The position numbers and the translations under genes were made by a program. DNA of 64,000 nucleotides from Prevotella sp. AGR2160 (lineage in GTDB: Bacteria; Bacteroidota; Bacteroidia; Bacteroidales; Bacteroidaceae): the NCBI RefSeq assembly GCF_000424185.1, contig NZ_AUJK01000014.1:16472-80471 (forward strand). The letters run 5' to 3'. The notes beneath the pieces are model-generated. The model ran no database searches and had not been told where the DNA came from. It worked only from the letters and a program-made list of their open reading frames with translations. Positions 52,486-61,877 of this stretch are shown piece after piece. The stretch's first letter is position 1; every line of letters starts with the position of its first letter.

Positions 52486-53193
52486 ATGAAGATAAGGCAT
52501 CATTTAGAAAGTAAGGACAAGATCGTGGAGCAGGTGTCCGCGGTCCTTGGCGGATTGTCTGTGGAGCGTAGGATGGAGCTCACGGAAGTTCTCACGATGC
52601 AGAGTTTCCGCAAGGGGGGAATCGTCTACAGGGAATCGGAGTGTCCGTTGCACATTTTCTTCCTTGTCCGGGGAAAAGTAAAGATCTACAAAGAAGGGAT
52701 CAATGGCCGGGAACAGATCGTACGGGTCTATCGTCCTGATGAGTTTTTTGGTTATCGTGCCTTTTTTGCTCATGAGATTTATAGGACCACGGCGAAGGCC
52801 TTTGAACCTTCTGTTGTTGTTGAGATCCCCTTTACTTTTATCCGTCGTCTCATGGAAGAGGATTTCTGTGTAGCCCGGTTTTTCATTGTTCAGCTGAGCA
52901 AGGAACTCGGGCGGAGTGACGAGCGCACGGTTCATCTGACACAGAAGCATATCCGCGGTCGTCTCGCCGACACGCTCTGTGCGCTCGTAGACCGTTACGG
53001 CTTTGAGGATGATGGAAAGACGTTGGATGTGACCATGAGTCGGGAGGATCTGGCGAGTATGTCGAATATGACCACGAGTAATGCCATCCGCACCCTATCG
53101 ACCTTCGTCGAGGAGGGATTGGTGGCGACGAAAGGCCGGATGGTGCAGCTGTTGCGCGTGGACAAGATCAAAGAGATTGCCAGAGAGGGGTAA
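52486..53193 (+). CDS. Crp/Fnr family transcriptional regulator
   Basis: A 235-aa regulator starting at the ATG at 52486; the longer frame upstream covers the promoter. cNMP-binding-like beta roll (residues 30-130: FRKGGIVYRESECPLHIFFL, VRGKVKIYKEGINGREQIVR, VYRPDEFFGYRAFFAHE), a dimerisation helix, and a C-terminal winged helix (HIRGRLADTLCALVDRYGF, MSREDLASMSNMTTSNAIRT as recognition helix, then LSTFVEEGLV). No Fnr-type N-terminal Cys cluster is visible, so oxygen sensing by an iron-sulfur centre is unlikely. Target genes unknown; nrfHA or the adjacent glycan genes are possible but not shown by sequence. Confidence 0.9.
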   Translation: MKIRHHLESKDKIVEQVSAVLGGLSVERRMELTEVLTMQSFRKGGIVYRESECPLHIFFLVRGKVKIYKEGINGREQIVRVYRPDEFFGYRAFFAHEIYRTTAKAFEPSVVVEIPFTFIRRLMEEDFCVARFFIVQLSKELGRSDERTVHLTQKHIRGRLADTLCALVDRYGFEDDGKTLDVTMSREDLASMSNMTTSNAIRTLSTFVEEGLVATKGRMVQLLRVDKIKEIAREG

Positions 53194-53200
53194 GGGAACC

Positions 53201-53224
53201 GAACATGATCAATCATGTCCCTAC
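53201..53224. repeat. Interspersed palindromic repeat, copy 5
   Basis: GAACATGATCAATCATGTCC with CTAC following. The TAG stop of the minus-strand lipoprotein gene (53221-53223) is formed by its CCCTAC end. Confidence 0.85.
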
Positions 53225-53823
53225 TTCAGAGAGTAGTCGGCGACATCAACGACGCCGGGGATACCGATGTATTTCTTGCGAATGCCCGTGACGTGGAGGA
53301 TCTTGCCGTAGTTTTCTGGATGGTTCTTCAGACAGAGTACCGTCTGCATGTGACCGCTCTTGAGTTGAACGGAGAACATCAGGGCAGTATTCGTCTCTCC
53401 GGGGGTGTCCGCAATGATCAGGTTGGATTTGTTCGTGAAGGGAGCATGGGTCTCCAGGTTCTTCATACTTCGTTTGGCCGTTCCGACGATGTATCCCTCT
53501 ACGGTGATGACCGTACCTTCCGGGTCGGCCATGGCAGAAGCGACGGAGAAGGCCGGATCAATATCTCCCGTCGAAGAGTTTTCGTTGCCGGAATTTCCGG
53601 AATCGCCTTGGTTAGAATTGTCCGTCTTCCCCGTGTTGTTTCCATCCGTCTTTCCGGCATCATTTGATGTGGTATCTGTCGGTTGAGGGTCTGTACGGTG
53701 ATTGTCGGTCTGACTTTGGTGGCTTGTCGGCGTCGTCGTGTCATCGGTGATCTTCTCACAGCCGGTCGTCAACAGAATTCCGGCGAGAAGACAAGAGGAA
53801 AAGAAAAGTGTTATCTTTACCAT
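53221..53823 (-). CDS. OB-fold (DUF6359-like) lipoprotein with Asn/Asp/Thr-rich linker
   Basis: A 200-aa lipoprotein (lipobox LTTGC, Cys22). Residues 25-85 are a low-complexity linker rich in Thr, Asp, Asn and Gly (TGKTDNSNQGDSGNSGNENS), typical of a surface stalk. The C-terminal ~115 residues resemble an OB-fold domain seen in Bacteroidetes lipoproteins: SVASAMADPEGTVITVEGYI, VGTAKRSMKNL, NLIIADTPGETN, MFSVQLKSGHM and YGKILHVTGIRKKYIGIPGV. Ligand unknown. Expected at the outer membrane surface. It is convergent with the Crp/Fnr gene and its stop sits in a palindromic repeat. Confidence 0.75.
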   Translation of the reverse strand: MVKITLFFSSCLLAGILLTTGCEKITDDTTTPTSHQSQTDNHRTDPQPTDTTSNDAGKTDGNNTGKTDNSNQGDSGNSGNENSSTGDIDPAFSVASAMADPEGTVITVEGYIVGTAKRSMKNLETHAPFTNKSNLIIADTPGETNTALMFSVQLKSGHMQTVLCLKNHPENYGKILHVTGIRKKYIGIPGVVDVADYSLK

Positions 53824-53941
53824 TTATAGTTTAGGATTAAAAATAGAGGTGAATAAGTTGTTTTCAGAACAAAATAGAATTGTTCCACAAGGGCAAAGAT
53901 AGTCTTTTTTCGTGGAAATAACAACTTTTTTATGAAAATAA

Positions 53942-53972
53942 TTTGAATTATTTGATTTTTGTTGTAACTTTG
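53942..53972 (+). promoter_or_regulatory. Promoter of the GH28-GH105 gene
   Basis: -33 TTTG (53942-53945), 19-nt spacer, -7 TAACTTTG (53965-53972): full consensus, 31 nt before the ATG at 54004. Confidence 0.75.
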
Positions 53973-54003
53973 CGGCATCTTAAAAACTAAAAAACGAATC
54001 GAC

Positions 54004-56595
54004 ATGCATTTATTCAGATCATTTTTTGTTTTCTTGCTGTTGACACTTACCACTACGGCTTATGCCTCGTGGGATGAGACAGCCGTAGAGAAGATAGAAA
54101 ACCGTATTCAGTTACCCAAGACTGTTGGTGACAATTATGTCATCACGCATTATGGAGCGCGTTCGACAGCCTCAGCGGCGGTGAATCAGCGGGCCATCAA
54201 TAAAGCCATAGCGACAGCTTCCCGGAAGGGTGGGGGCCGCGTCATCATTCCCGCCGGACGTTGGGAGACGGGTGCCATTCGCTTACAGAGTCATGTGAAT
54301 CTCGTTGTTAGTAAGGGGGCTACGCTCCATTTTGCTTTCGACACCCGTCTCTACCCCCTCGTCCGCACATCTTGGGAAGGCTTGGAATGTTGGAACTACA
54401 GTCCGTGTATCTACGCTTATGGCGCTACCGATATCGCCATCACAGGTGAAGGCACCATTGATGGTGGCGGCAGCAACCAGACGTGGTGGCAGATGTGCGG
54501 TAAGGAACGTTTTGGCTATCAGAAAGGCGTGACGAAGGAGGCGCAGAACCTCGGCAGCCGGGCCCGTCTGTTGAAATATGCCGAGGATGACGTCGATGTC
54601 AGCAAGCGCCGTTTCGGTCAGGGCCAGGGCCTCCGTCCTCAGCTCATCAATGTCATGCGTTGCGAGCGTGTCCTCATCCAGGGCGTCACGCTGCTCAACT
54701 CTCCTTTCTGGGTCATCCATCCGTTGCTCTCGAAGAGTATCACCGTCGATGGCGTCCACGTATGGAATGAAGGTCCTAACGGCGATGGCTGTGATCCCGA
54801 GGCCTGTCAGGACGTGATCATCAAGAACTGCACGTTCCACACCGGTGACGACTGTATCGCCATCAAGAGTGGCCGTAATAACGACGGTCGTCTGTGGAAC
54901 CAGCCGTCAGAGAACATCATCATCCGCGGCTGTAAGATGGAGGATGGTCACGGCGGCATCGTCATTGGCTCAGAGATCTCCGGCGGCTGCAGAAATGTCT
55001 ATGCCGAGGACTGCGAGATGGACTCTCCCAATCTCGACCGTGTGCTGCGTATCAAGACCAACAACTGCCGCGGCGGCGTCATCGAGAATATCAACGTCAG
55101 GAACATCCGTGTCGGCCAGTGCCGTGAGGCCGTCATGCGCATCAACCTCGACTATGAACCGAAGGAGGCGTGCTACCGTGGCTTCGAACCGACGGTGCGG
55201 AACGTGACGATGGAGAATGTCACCTGTAAGAAGAGTGACTATGGCGTACTCATCAATGGTCGAGACTCCTTGGAGAATGTTTATGACATCACCGTGCGCA
55301 ACTGTCATTTCGACGGCGTGCAGAAGAATCCGGTAAGAATTACGGGAAAGACGCGCAATGTGCGTTTCGAGAATCTCTTCTGCAACGGATCCCTTTATCT
55401 CTCGGAGAGTGAGCGCCCTTTTAAGCACTTCTCCGAATGGCTTGTCTATTCGGAGATGAAGCGGACGCCACAGAGCTGGCTCCTCGACTTCGCCAAGAAA
55501 CCGCGGTGGAGTTATGTTATGGGCATCGAACTCGAAGGAATGCTCGACACCTATTATAAATATGGTGGTGACAGTATCCTCCGTTACTGCAAGAGCTATC
55601 CGCGAAAGATGATCGATGACCAGGGGGCCGTCACCGGCTATGACTATGATGATTTCAATCTTGACAATATCCGTACGGCCAAGTTCATCGACCGTATGCA
55701 GCAGATCGACCCGCGAGAGGGCAATGAGAAAGCGCTGAAGACGTTCTTCAAGCAGTTGAAGAACCAGCCGCGCACGAAAGAGGGCGTCTACTGGCATAAG
55801 GCCATCTATGCCAATCAGGTATGGCTTGACGGTATCTTCATGGGGCTTCCGTTCTACTGCCAGTATGCCGTGGAGCATCTCTCTAAAAAGAAAGCCACGA
55901 AGATCCTCGATGATGCCGTTGATCAGATGCTGAAGACCGACAAGCGGACCTATGATCCCGAGACGGGCCTGTGGAAGCATGCCTGGGACGAGACGCATCA
56001 GCAGTTCTGGGCCGATAAAACCACTGGCCGCAGCCAGCATACCTGGTCGCGTGCCCTTGGCTGGTATGTCATGGCGATGACGGAATGTCTTGATGCCATG
56101 CCCGCCGACTATGCGCGTCGTGGTGAGGTGGAGCAGCTCCTGCAGAAGGCCATGACGGCCGTCGTGGAGCATCAGGATCCACAGACCGGCGTATGGTATG
56201 ATGTCATGGACGTGAAGGATCCTCGTAACTACCTCGAGTCAACAGCCTCCAGCATGTTCGCCTATGTGCTGTTGAAAGCGTCGCGAAAGGGTTATCTGCC
56301 GGAGCAAGTGAAGGCAAACGGGAAAACCATCAATTTCCTTCAGGCCGGCATCAAAGCCTACACGGGTGTTGTGCACCGGTTCCTCCGTGTCAACGCCGAC
56401 AAGACCTTGTCGCTGACCCGTTGCTGTGCCGTCAGCGGTCTCGGTCCCGGCCCCGGCCCATACGTGAAGAAACCTAACTACAAGCGTGACGGCAGCTTCG
56501 ATTATTACATGAGCGAGCCGATCCGCGACAATGATGCCAAGGGCATCGGGCCCTTCCTCTGGGCTTCCCTGGAGATGGAGGGTCTGAGTCATTAA
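54004..56595 (+). CDS. Two-domain pectinase: GH28 polygalacturonase-type + GH105 unsaturated glycuronyl hydrolase-type
   Basis: An 863-aa secreted enzyme (signal peptide LLLTLTTTAYAS). Residues about 45-490: right-handed beta-helix GH28, with the catalytic landmarks NGDGCDPEACQD (N-x-D), HTGDDCIAIKSG (D-D), EDGHGGIVIGSEISGG (G-H-G) and LDRVLRIKTNNCRGG (R-I-K). Residues about 500-860: (alpha/alpha)6 barrel of GH105 type, with GVYWHKAIYANQVWLDGIFM (catalytic Asp), HAWDETHQQFWADKTTGRSQ, WSRALGWYVMAMTECLDAMP and YLESTASSMFAYVLLKA. The combination would cut rhamnogalacturonan or polygalacturonan and remove an (un)saturated uronic residue. Own consensus promoter; followed by a perfect inverted repeat. 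Fusion of the two activities saves diffusion of the product; substrate is inferred. Confidence 0.92.
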   Translation: MHLFRSFFVFLLLTLTTTAYASWDETAVEKIENRIQLPKTVGDNYVITHYGARSTASAAVNQRAINKAIATASRKGGGRVIIPAGRWETGAIRLQSHVNLVVSKGATLHFAFDTRLYPLVRTSWEGLECWNYSPCIYAYGATDIAITGEGTIDGGGSNQTWWQMCGKERFGYQKGVTKEAQNLGSRARLLKYAEDDVDVSKRRFGQGQGLRPQLINVMRCERVLIQGVTLLNSPFWVIHPLLSKSITVDGVHVWNEGPNGDGCDPEACQDVIIKNCTFHTGDDCIAIKSGRNNDGRLWNQPSENIIIRGCKMEDGHGGIVIGSEISGGCRNVYAEDCEMDSPNLDRVLRIKTNNCRGGVIENINVRNIRVGQCREAVMRINLDYEPKEACYRGFEPTVRNVTMENVTCKKSDYGVLINGRDSLENVYDITVRNCHFDGVQKNPVRITGKTRNVRFENLFCNGSLYLSESERPFKHFSEWLVYSEMKRTPQSWLLDFAKKPRWSYVMGIELEGMLDTYYKYGGDSILRYCKSYPRKMIDDQGAVTGYDYDDFNLDNIRTAKFIDRMQQIDPREGNEKALKTFFKQLKNQPRTKEGVYWHKAIYANQVWLDGIFMGLPFYCQYAVEHLSKKKATKILDDAVDQMLKTDKRTYDPETGLWKHAWDETHQQFWADKTTGRSQHTWSRALGWYVMAMTECLDAMPADYARRGEVEQLLQKAMTAVVEHQDPQTGVWYDVMDVKDPRNYLESTASSMFAYVLLKASRKGYLPEQVKANGKTINFLQAGIKAYTGVVHRFLRVNADKTLSLTRCCAVSGLGPGPGPYVKKPNYKRDGSFDYYMSEPIRDNDAKGIGPFLWASLEMEGLSH

Positions 56596-56602
56596 AATAA
56601 AT

Positions 56603-56649
56603 AACGTAGATAATTTTGTAAACACGTTGTTTACAAAATTATCTACGTT
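56603..56649. repeat. Perfect 21-bp inverted repeat after the pectinase gene
   Basis: Arms AACGTAGATAATTTTGTAAA(C) at 56603-56623 and the exact complement at 56629-56649, with a 5-nt loop. Starts 8 bp after the stop. A degenerate relative is at 20767-20809. It could serve as a terminator, but there is no T tract. Confidence 0.8.
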
Positions 56650-56920
56650 GCTTATGTGTCGTAAATGCCTTGTTTATTTTTCCCCTTCAGAAAGACGTTC
56701 CTTTATACTTGAAAAACATGCTTTATTCCGCCAACGAGAGATGGTTCTAAAATTTTTAACTTTCCCTCTTATTATTGTTACATGAAACAAATTTCGAAGG
56801 TCTCGAACGAAATTTTAAAGGGAGAAAAGTCTGAGAACATTAACTTTGCAGCAGAATTCGAAAGTAAATATTCCGAATCATCAAATGAAACAATTATCAT
56901 ACAACTAAAAACTGTAGACG
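56650..56920 (+). promoter_or_regulatory. Leader/promoter interval of the fructan PUL
   Basis: Gene-free. It has a -7 box TAACTTTG at 56840-56847, giving a leader of about 70 nt before the SusC ATG at 56921. A short frame at 56782-57096 runs into susC and lacks family features. No regulator gene (HTCS or SusR) is nearby. Confidence 0.5.
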
Positions 56921-59900
56921 ATGAATCATCTCAAATTCTTCTTGCCGATGGCCTTGTCGTTCACCATTTCGACAACGGCGCTGGCACAACAGGACATCAC
57001 AGTCAGCGGTACCGTCACGGACAACACGGGCGAGCCGGTCATCGGCGCCTCAGTCATCCAGAAAGGTACATCCAACGGCACCGTCACCGACCTTGACGGT
57101 AAGTTCACATTCAAGGCACAAACGGGTGCCCCTCTTGTCATCTCCTATATAGGATATACCAACCAGGAGGTGAAAGCTGCTCCAAATCTTCAAATTGTAT
57201 TAAAGGAAAACGCCAAGGAACTCAGTGAGGTTGTCGTCACCGGTTATCAGGTTCAGCGTAAGGCAGACTTGACGGGTGCCGTCTCCGTCGTGAAGACCGA
57301 TGGTATCACGACCTCTCCCGATGCTGACCCGATGAAGTCACTGCAAGGAAAGGTGGCCGGTATGACCATCACGGATACCGGTTCACCGAGTGGAACGGCA
57401 ACGGTAAGAATCCGTGGTATCGGCTCGTTCAACTCTTCGCAGGATCCGCTTTACATCGTGGATGGTGTGCCTATGACTTCCGGCCTCAATACCATCAATA
57501 GTAATGATATCGAGAGCATGCAGGTACTCAAGGATGCCGCCTCCGCCTCTATCTATGGTAGCCGTGCTGCCAACGGCGTGATCATCATCACAACAAAGCA
57601 CGGAAAGAAGAGTGATAAGGTGAATGTAGATTTCTCTACGAATCTCACGGCACAGTTCTATACTTCTCAGTCGAAGATGAAACTGCTGGATACGAAAGGC
57701 TATGCTACGGCCATGGCGCAGGCAGCGCTCAACGATGGTCTCGATCCCGTGGCTTATGCCAGCAATTACGGCCTCTCGCTCAATGCGGCGCAGGGCGTTG
57801 GTATCACGGTTTGGAACCCCGCAACGAGTCAGTATCAGAACTACACGGTGAACGGCCGTTACGATGGCTACATCAATAGTAAGAAGACGATGCTGTTCTC
57901 CAATACTGATTGGGTGGATGAGATCTCCCGTACCGGCTTTGCGCAGAACTATAACGTAGCCCTGTCGAGAGCTACCGACAAAGGCTCGGCGCTCTTCTCC
58001 CTGGGCTATAAGAACAATAAGGGTATTTTGAAATATACCGATTTCCAGAGTCTGTCGGCTCGTATGAATACTTCTTTCAACATCAACAAGATAGTTACCG
58101 TGGGTGAGAACTTCACGCTGTCGTATACGAAGCAGGTCGACGCCGCGCCGATGGAGAACGCCCTGAAGATGTCGCCGACCGTCCCCGTCTATGAGATTGA
58201 CGGCACGACCTTCGCCGGTCCGGTAGGTGGCATGAGCGACCGTCAGAACCCGTTGCGCGAGCTCTATCAGAACAAGGACAACCATCTTGACTACTGGAGA
58301 CTTTTCGGTAATGCTTATGTGGATATCAAACCGATCAAGGGCCTTGTATTCCGCTCCAACTTCGGTGTAGACTACACCACCTCTTTCATTAATGCGCTGA
58401 CCCATACTTTTAAGTCAGATATTGTCAACAACAATACAGCACGGACAGACTTAGGTCAGACCAACAACACCAACTATACTTGGTCCAACACCCTCAACTA
58501 TCTGTTCGACATCAAGAACAAGCATCACTTCAACGTGCTGCTCGGTTCTGAGATCAACAAGCAGAGTTATCTGGATTTCCATGCGATCTCTGAGGGCTAT
58601 GCCCTTGAGGATGTTGATTATATGTGGCCGAATGCCGCTACCGGCACCATGCGCAACACGGGCGCTAAGGTAGGCTATCGTCTGGCTTCCTTCTTCGGTA
58701 AGGCCGACTATAACTACAACGACTTGCTGTTGGCTTCTTTCACCCTGCGTCATGATGGCAGCTCCCGCTTCGGTAAGAAGCACCGCTGGGGTAACTTCCC
58801 CGCCGCCTCCCTCGGCTTCCGCTTCTCACAGCTGTTGCATGAGAAATGGCTTGATGATGCTAAGCTGCGCCTCTCCTGGGGTAAGACTGGTAACCAAGGC
58901 ATCGACAACAATGCGCATTATGGTCTTTATGTGACCGACTACGGACTCGACCGTGTCACCTCTACCGCTTATGACATCTACGAGGCTGGTTCCGGTACTT
59001 TCCCTTCTGGCTATCGTGCCACACAGACGGCCAACGAAGATCTGAAATGGGAGACGACGACACAATATAATATCGGTCTCGATTATACTGTGCTCGACGG
59101 CAGCCTCTATGGTACAGTTGATGCTTATATCAAGAATATTGACGACATGTTGATCAATCCCGCTTTCCTCGGCGTCATGGGTGAGGGTGGCAACCGCTGG
59201 TCCAATGGTCCTTCGCTCCGTGACTGGGGTATGGAGTTCACGGTCGGCTATCGTAAGACACTGGCTTGCGGATTGGGACTCGATCTTAATGGTAATCTCG
59301 ACTTCTATCGCAACCGCGTAACGAGTCTGCCGTCTTCTACAACCGGTGCATACGCGCACACTTCCACGCAAAACCTCGTTCAGGCCAAGAAACCTTATGG
59401 TTCTATCGTGGGTTATGTTGCTCAGGGACTGTTCCAGAATGAGGACGAAGTGAAAGCTTCCGGTCAGCCCAACGCACGTGTCGGTGGCTTGAAATATGCT
59501 GACTTGGATCATAATGGCGTTATCAACGAGAAAGACCAGACATGGATTCTCGATCCTGTTCCCGCCTTTTCTTATGGCTTGAACATCGGTCTGACCTATA
59601 AGAGCTTCGACCTGACCATGTTCTGGCAGGGTGTCGCCGACGTGGATGTCTACAACAATCAGAAATTCCAGACCGACTTCTGGAGCATCACGGATGCCGG
59701 TTCCAACAAGGGTAGTCGTATGCTCGGCGCATGGACTACGGACAATACCAGTTCCACCATTCCGGCGCTGACCACCAATAATACCGCCGATGAGGGACGA
59801 GTCTCTTCTTATTACGTTGAGAATGGCTCTTACCTGAAGCTTCGTACGCTGCAGATTGGTTATAACCTCCCGGCGTCTCTCTTGAAGAAACTCTCGATGT

Positions 59901-60040
59901 CTAAAGCACGCGTCTATGTCTCCGGACAGAACCTGCTGACCATCAAGAGCAGCAGCCTGACTTGCTCCGACCCGGAGAATCCCAACTGGAACTATCCGTT
60001 GCCGACATCTGTCTCCTTCGGACTGCAAGTAGGTTTCTAA
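56921..60040 (+). CDS. SusC-type TonB-dependent outer-membrane transporter (fructan PUL)
   Basis: A 1039-aa receptor. Signal peptide (FTISTTALAQQ), then a carboxypeptidase-regulatory-like domain (residues 25-95: VSGTVTDNTGEPVIGASVIQ, GTVTDLDGKFTF), TonB box region (ELSEVVVTGY), plug domain (LQGKVAGMTITD, DPLYIVDGVPM, VLKDAASASIYGSRAANGVI, the SusC signature) and a 22-strand barrel ending in VSFGLQVGF, with a terminal Phe. Imports oligosaccharides captured by the SusD partner 48 bp downstream. GH32 in the same run points to fructan (inulin or levan). Complete, unlike the chimeric copy at 113. Confidence 0.96.
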   Translation: MNHLKFFLPMALSFTISTTALAQQDITVSGTVTDNTGEPVIGASVIQKGTSNGTVTDLDGKFTFKAQTGAPLVISYIGYTNQEVKAAPNLQIVLKENAKELSEVVVTGYQVQRKADLTGAVSVVKTDGITTSPDADPMKSLQGKVAGMTITDTGSPSGTATVRIRGIGSFNSSQDPLYIVDGVPMTSGLNTINSNDIESMQVLKDAASASIYGSRAANGVIIITTKHGKKSDKVNVDFSTNLTAQFYTSQSKMKLLDTKGYATAMAQAALNDGLDPVAYASNYGLSLNAAQGVGITVWNPATSQYQNYTVNGRYDGYINSKKTMLFSNTDWVDEISRTGFAQNYNVALSRATDKGSALFSLGYKNNKGILKYTDFQSLSARMNTSFNINKIVTVGENFTLSYTKQVDAAPMENALKMSPTVPVYEIDGTTFAGPVGGMSDRQNPLRELYQNKDNHLDYWRLFGNAYVDIKPIKGLVFRSNFGVDYTTSFINALTHTFKSDIVNNNTARTDLGQTNNTNYTWSNTLNYLFDIKNKHHFNVLLGSEINKQSYLDFHAISEGYALEDVDYMWPNAATGTMRNTGAKVGYRLASFFGKADYNYNDLLLASFTLRHDGSSRFGKKHRWGNFPAASLGFRFSQLLHEKWLDDAKLRLSWGKTGNQGIDNNAHYGLYVTDYGLDRVTSTAYDIYEAGSGTFPSGYRATQTANEDLKWETTTQYNIGLDYTVLDGSLYGTVDAYIKNIDDMLINPAFLGVMGEGGNRWSNGPSLRDWGMEFTVGYRKTLACGLGLDLNGNLDFYRNRVTSLPSSTTGAYAHTSTQNLVQAKKPYGSIVGYVAQGLFQNEDEVKASGQPNARVGGLKYADLDHNGVINEKDQTWILDPVPAFSYGLNIGLTYKSFDLTMFWQGVADVDVYNNQKFQTDFWSITDAGSNKGSRMLGAWTTDNTSSTIPALTTNNTADEGRVSSYYVENGSYLKLRTLQIGYNLPASLLKKLSMSKARVYVSGQNLLTIKSSSLTCSDPENPNWNYPLPTSVSFGLQVGF

Positions 60041-60088
60041 ACATTCAATTCATTATTATTAGGGAAGCATATTATTGGAAATTATATT

Positions 60089-61849
60089 ATGAACACGATT
60101 CATATCAATATAAAAAGCATCGGCAAGAAGGTTGCCATGCTCTGTGTCGCATCGCTGGCTCTTACATCTTGCGACAATTATCTTGACTACAAGCCTACCG
60201 CCGTGGTAGATGAGGACAAGGCTTTCGCTGATCCCGAGGGTATGGTCACCAGTGCTTACGCTATGCTTGGCGACTGTTGGTTCACTTATCCGTTCAACCT
60301 CTGGCCTTATGGCGACCTCGCCTCTGACGACTGCTTGAAAGGTGGCTCGGGATTGACGGATACCGATTACCACTCCGTAGAGATCTTCTCCACGCTGACA
60401 CCGACGTTAGGCCCTCTCGACGAGCTGTGGTACCGTCTCTATAGTGCCATCTCCCGTTGCAACCGTGCGCTGATCTCTTTGGATGAGAATGGTGACCGTG
60501 TCCTCGGGGAGGCTACGACGAAGCAGCGCATCGCTGAGGTGAAGTTCCTTCGTGCACACTTCTACTACAAGCTTTTCATGGTGTTCAACAAGATCCCATG
60601 GATTGACGAGGAAGTCTACAAGAATGGCACCCAGGAGCAGACGCGCAACGACGCCCTGACGCATGAGCAGATGTGGGATAAGATCATCGGCGACTTCAAG
60701 GCTGCCTACGATGATCTGCCCGAGAGTCCGACGGATGGTGCCGGAAGAGCCAACAAGGTGGCTGCTGCCGCTTATCTGGCCAAGTGCTATCTGCAGCGTG
60801 CCTGGGGTAATGGCTATGAGGACAGCACGGGCGTGAACTTCATCAATAAGGACTACATGCAGAAGGTCGTCGACTATACGGACGTGGTAGTCAAGTCACA
60901 GTATGGCTACCTCGCTGACTATGGCGACATCTTCCTCCCTGATTACAAGAATAATAAGGAAAGTATCTTCGCCGTACAAGCCAGTGATTATGCGGATGAC
61001 CATACAACCTTTGGCCGTGCCAACTGGTCGAATATGCTCAATGGCGCATGGGGTATGTGGACTTGCGGCTGGGACTTCCAGAAACCGTCACAGGATTTTG
61101 TCAACGCCTTCAAGACGAGCAACGGTCTGCCGGAGTTTAAAGATTTCGACAAGACTAATGATCATCCTGTCAATGGCAAGCCGACCACACAGAAATGGGA
61201 TCCGCGCTTGTTCCACACCGTGGGTATGCCGACCTTCCCTTATAAGTATGAGTCAGAGTATACCATGACTACTGCCAACTCCCGCACGCCGAACACTTAC
61301 GGCTATTACACGACACTGAAGTGCGTACCACAGCGCAGCAAGGGTGAGACTTACAATAGTCCTTGGCAGGCTTTCGCCATGAACGAATATGTTCTCCGCT
61401 ACTCCGATGTCATGCTCGACCGTGCCGAGGCACTCATCGAACTGGGTCGTCTGGAAGAGGCCCGCACCATCATCAACAACATCCGTCAGCGTGCCGCCAA
61501 CTCTATCAGCAAGCATATCAAGTATGCTACCGACCAGTGTCAGATCAGTCTCTATCCCGAGTCTTATTTCCAGGACAAGGAGACAGCCCGCCAGTGCCTG
61601 CGCTGGGAGCGTCGTCTGGAGACGGGTCAGGAGCATGAGCGCTTCTTCGACCTGCGCCGCTGGGGCCTTCTCTCCTCTACGCTGAACGCATACTTCTCTC
61701 GTGAGGCCAAGGACTCCTATGATGGTCAGACCTATGCGCAGTACTACCAAGATGCCCACTTCACAAAGGGCAAGAATGAGTACTTCCCCGTGCCTTATAA
61801 CCAGATTTACTACATCCCCGGACTGTACACGCAGAATAAGGGATATTAA
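60089..61849 (+). CDS. SusD/RagB-type glycan-binding lipoprotein (fructan PUL)
   Basis: A 586-aa surface lipoprotein (lipobox LTSC, Cys28, then DNYLDYKP). TPR-like helical core: RLYSAISRCNRALISLDENG, IAEVKFLRAHFYYKLFMVFN (the AEakfLRA motif), ANKVAAAAYLAKCYLQRAWG, and C-terminal YVLRYSDVMLDRAEALIELG, ETGQEHERFFDLRRWGLLSS, ending YFPVPYNQIYYIPGLYTQN. Captures glycan at the lid of the SusC barrel. Gene order SusC-SusD-GH32 with short gaps shows a single transcript. Normal length. Confidence 0.96.
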   Translation: MNTIHINIKSIGKKVAMLCVASLALTSCDNYLDYKPTAVVDEDKAFADPEGMVTSAYAMLGDCWFTYPFNLWPYGDLASDDCLKGGSGLTDTDYHSVEIFSTLTPTLGPLDELWYRLYSAISRCNRALISLDENGDRVLGEATTKQRIAEVKFLRAHFYYKLFMVFNKIPWIDEEVYKNGTQEQTRNDALTHEQMWDKIIGDFKAAYDDLPESPTDGAGRANKVAAAAYLAKCYLQRAWGNGYEDSTGVNFINKDYMQKVVDYTDVVVKSQYGYLADYGDIFLPDYKNNKESIFAVQASDYADDHTTFGRANWSNMLNGAWGMWTCGWDFQKPSQDFVNAFKTSNGLPEFKDFDKTNDHPVNGKPTTQKWDPRLFHTVGMPTFPYKYESEYTMTTANSRTPNTYGYYTTLKCVPQRSKGETYNSPWQAFAMNEYVLRYSDVMLDRAEALIELGRLEEARTIINNIRQRAANSISKHIKYATDQCQISLYPESYFQDKETARQCLRWERRLETGQEHERFFDLRRWGLLSSTLNAYFSREAKDSYDGQTYAQYYQDAHFTKGKNEYFPVPYNQIYYIPGLYTQNKGY

Positions 61850-61877
61850 TCATCATCCATTAAACCAAGACCATAAA

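Noticed and set aside
56782..57096. 104-codon ORF before SusC
   Set aside because: It crosses the TAACTTTG promoter box and enters susC in another frame, ending in Gly/His/Arg-rich shadow sequence.
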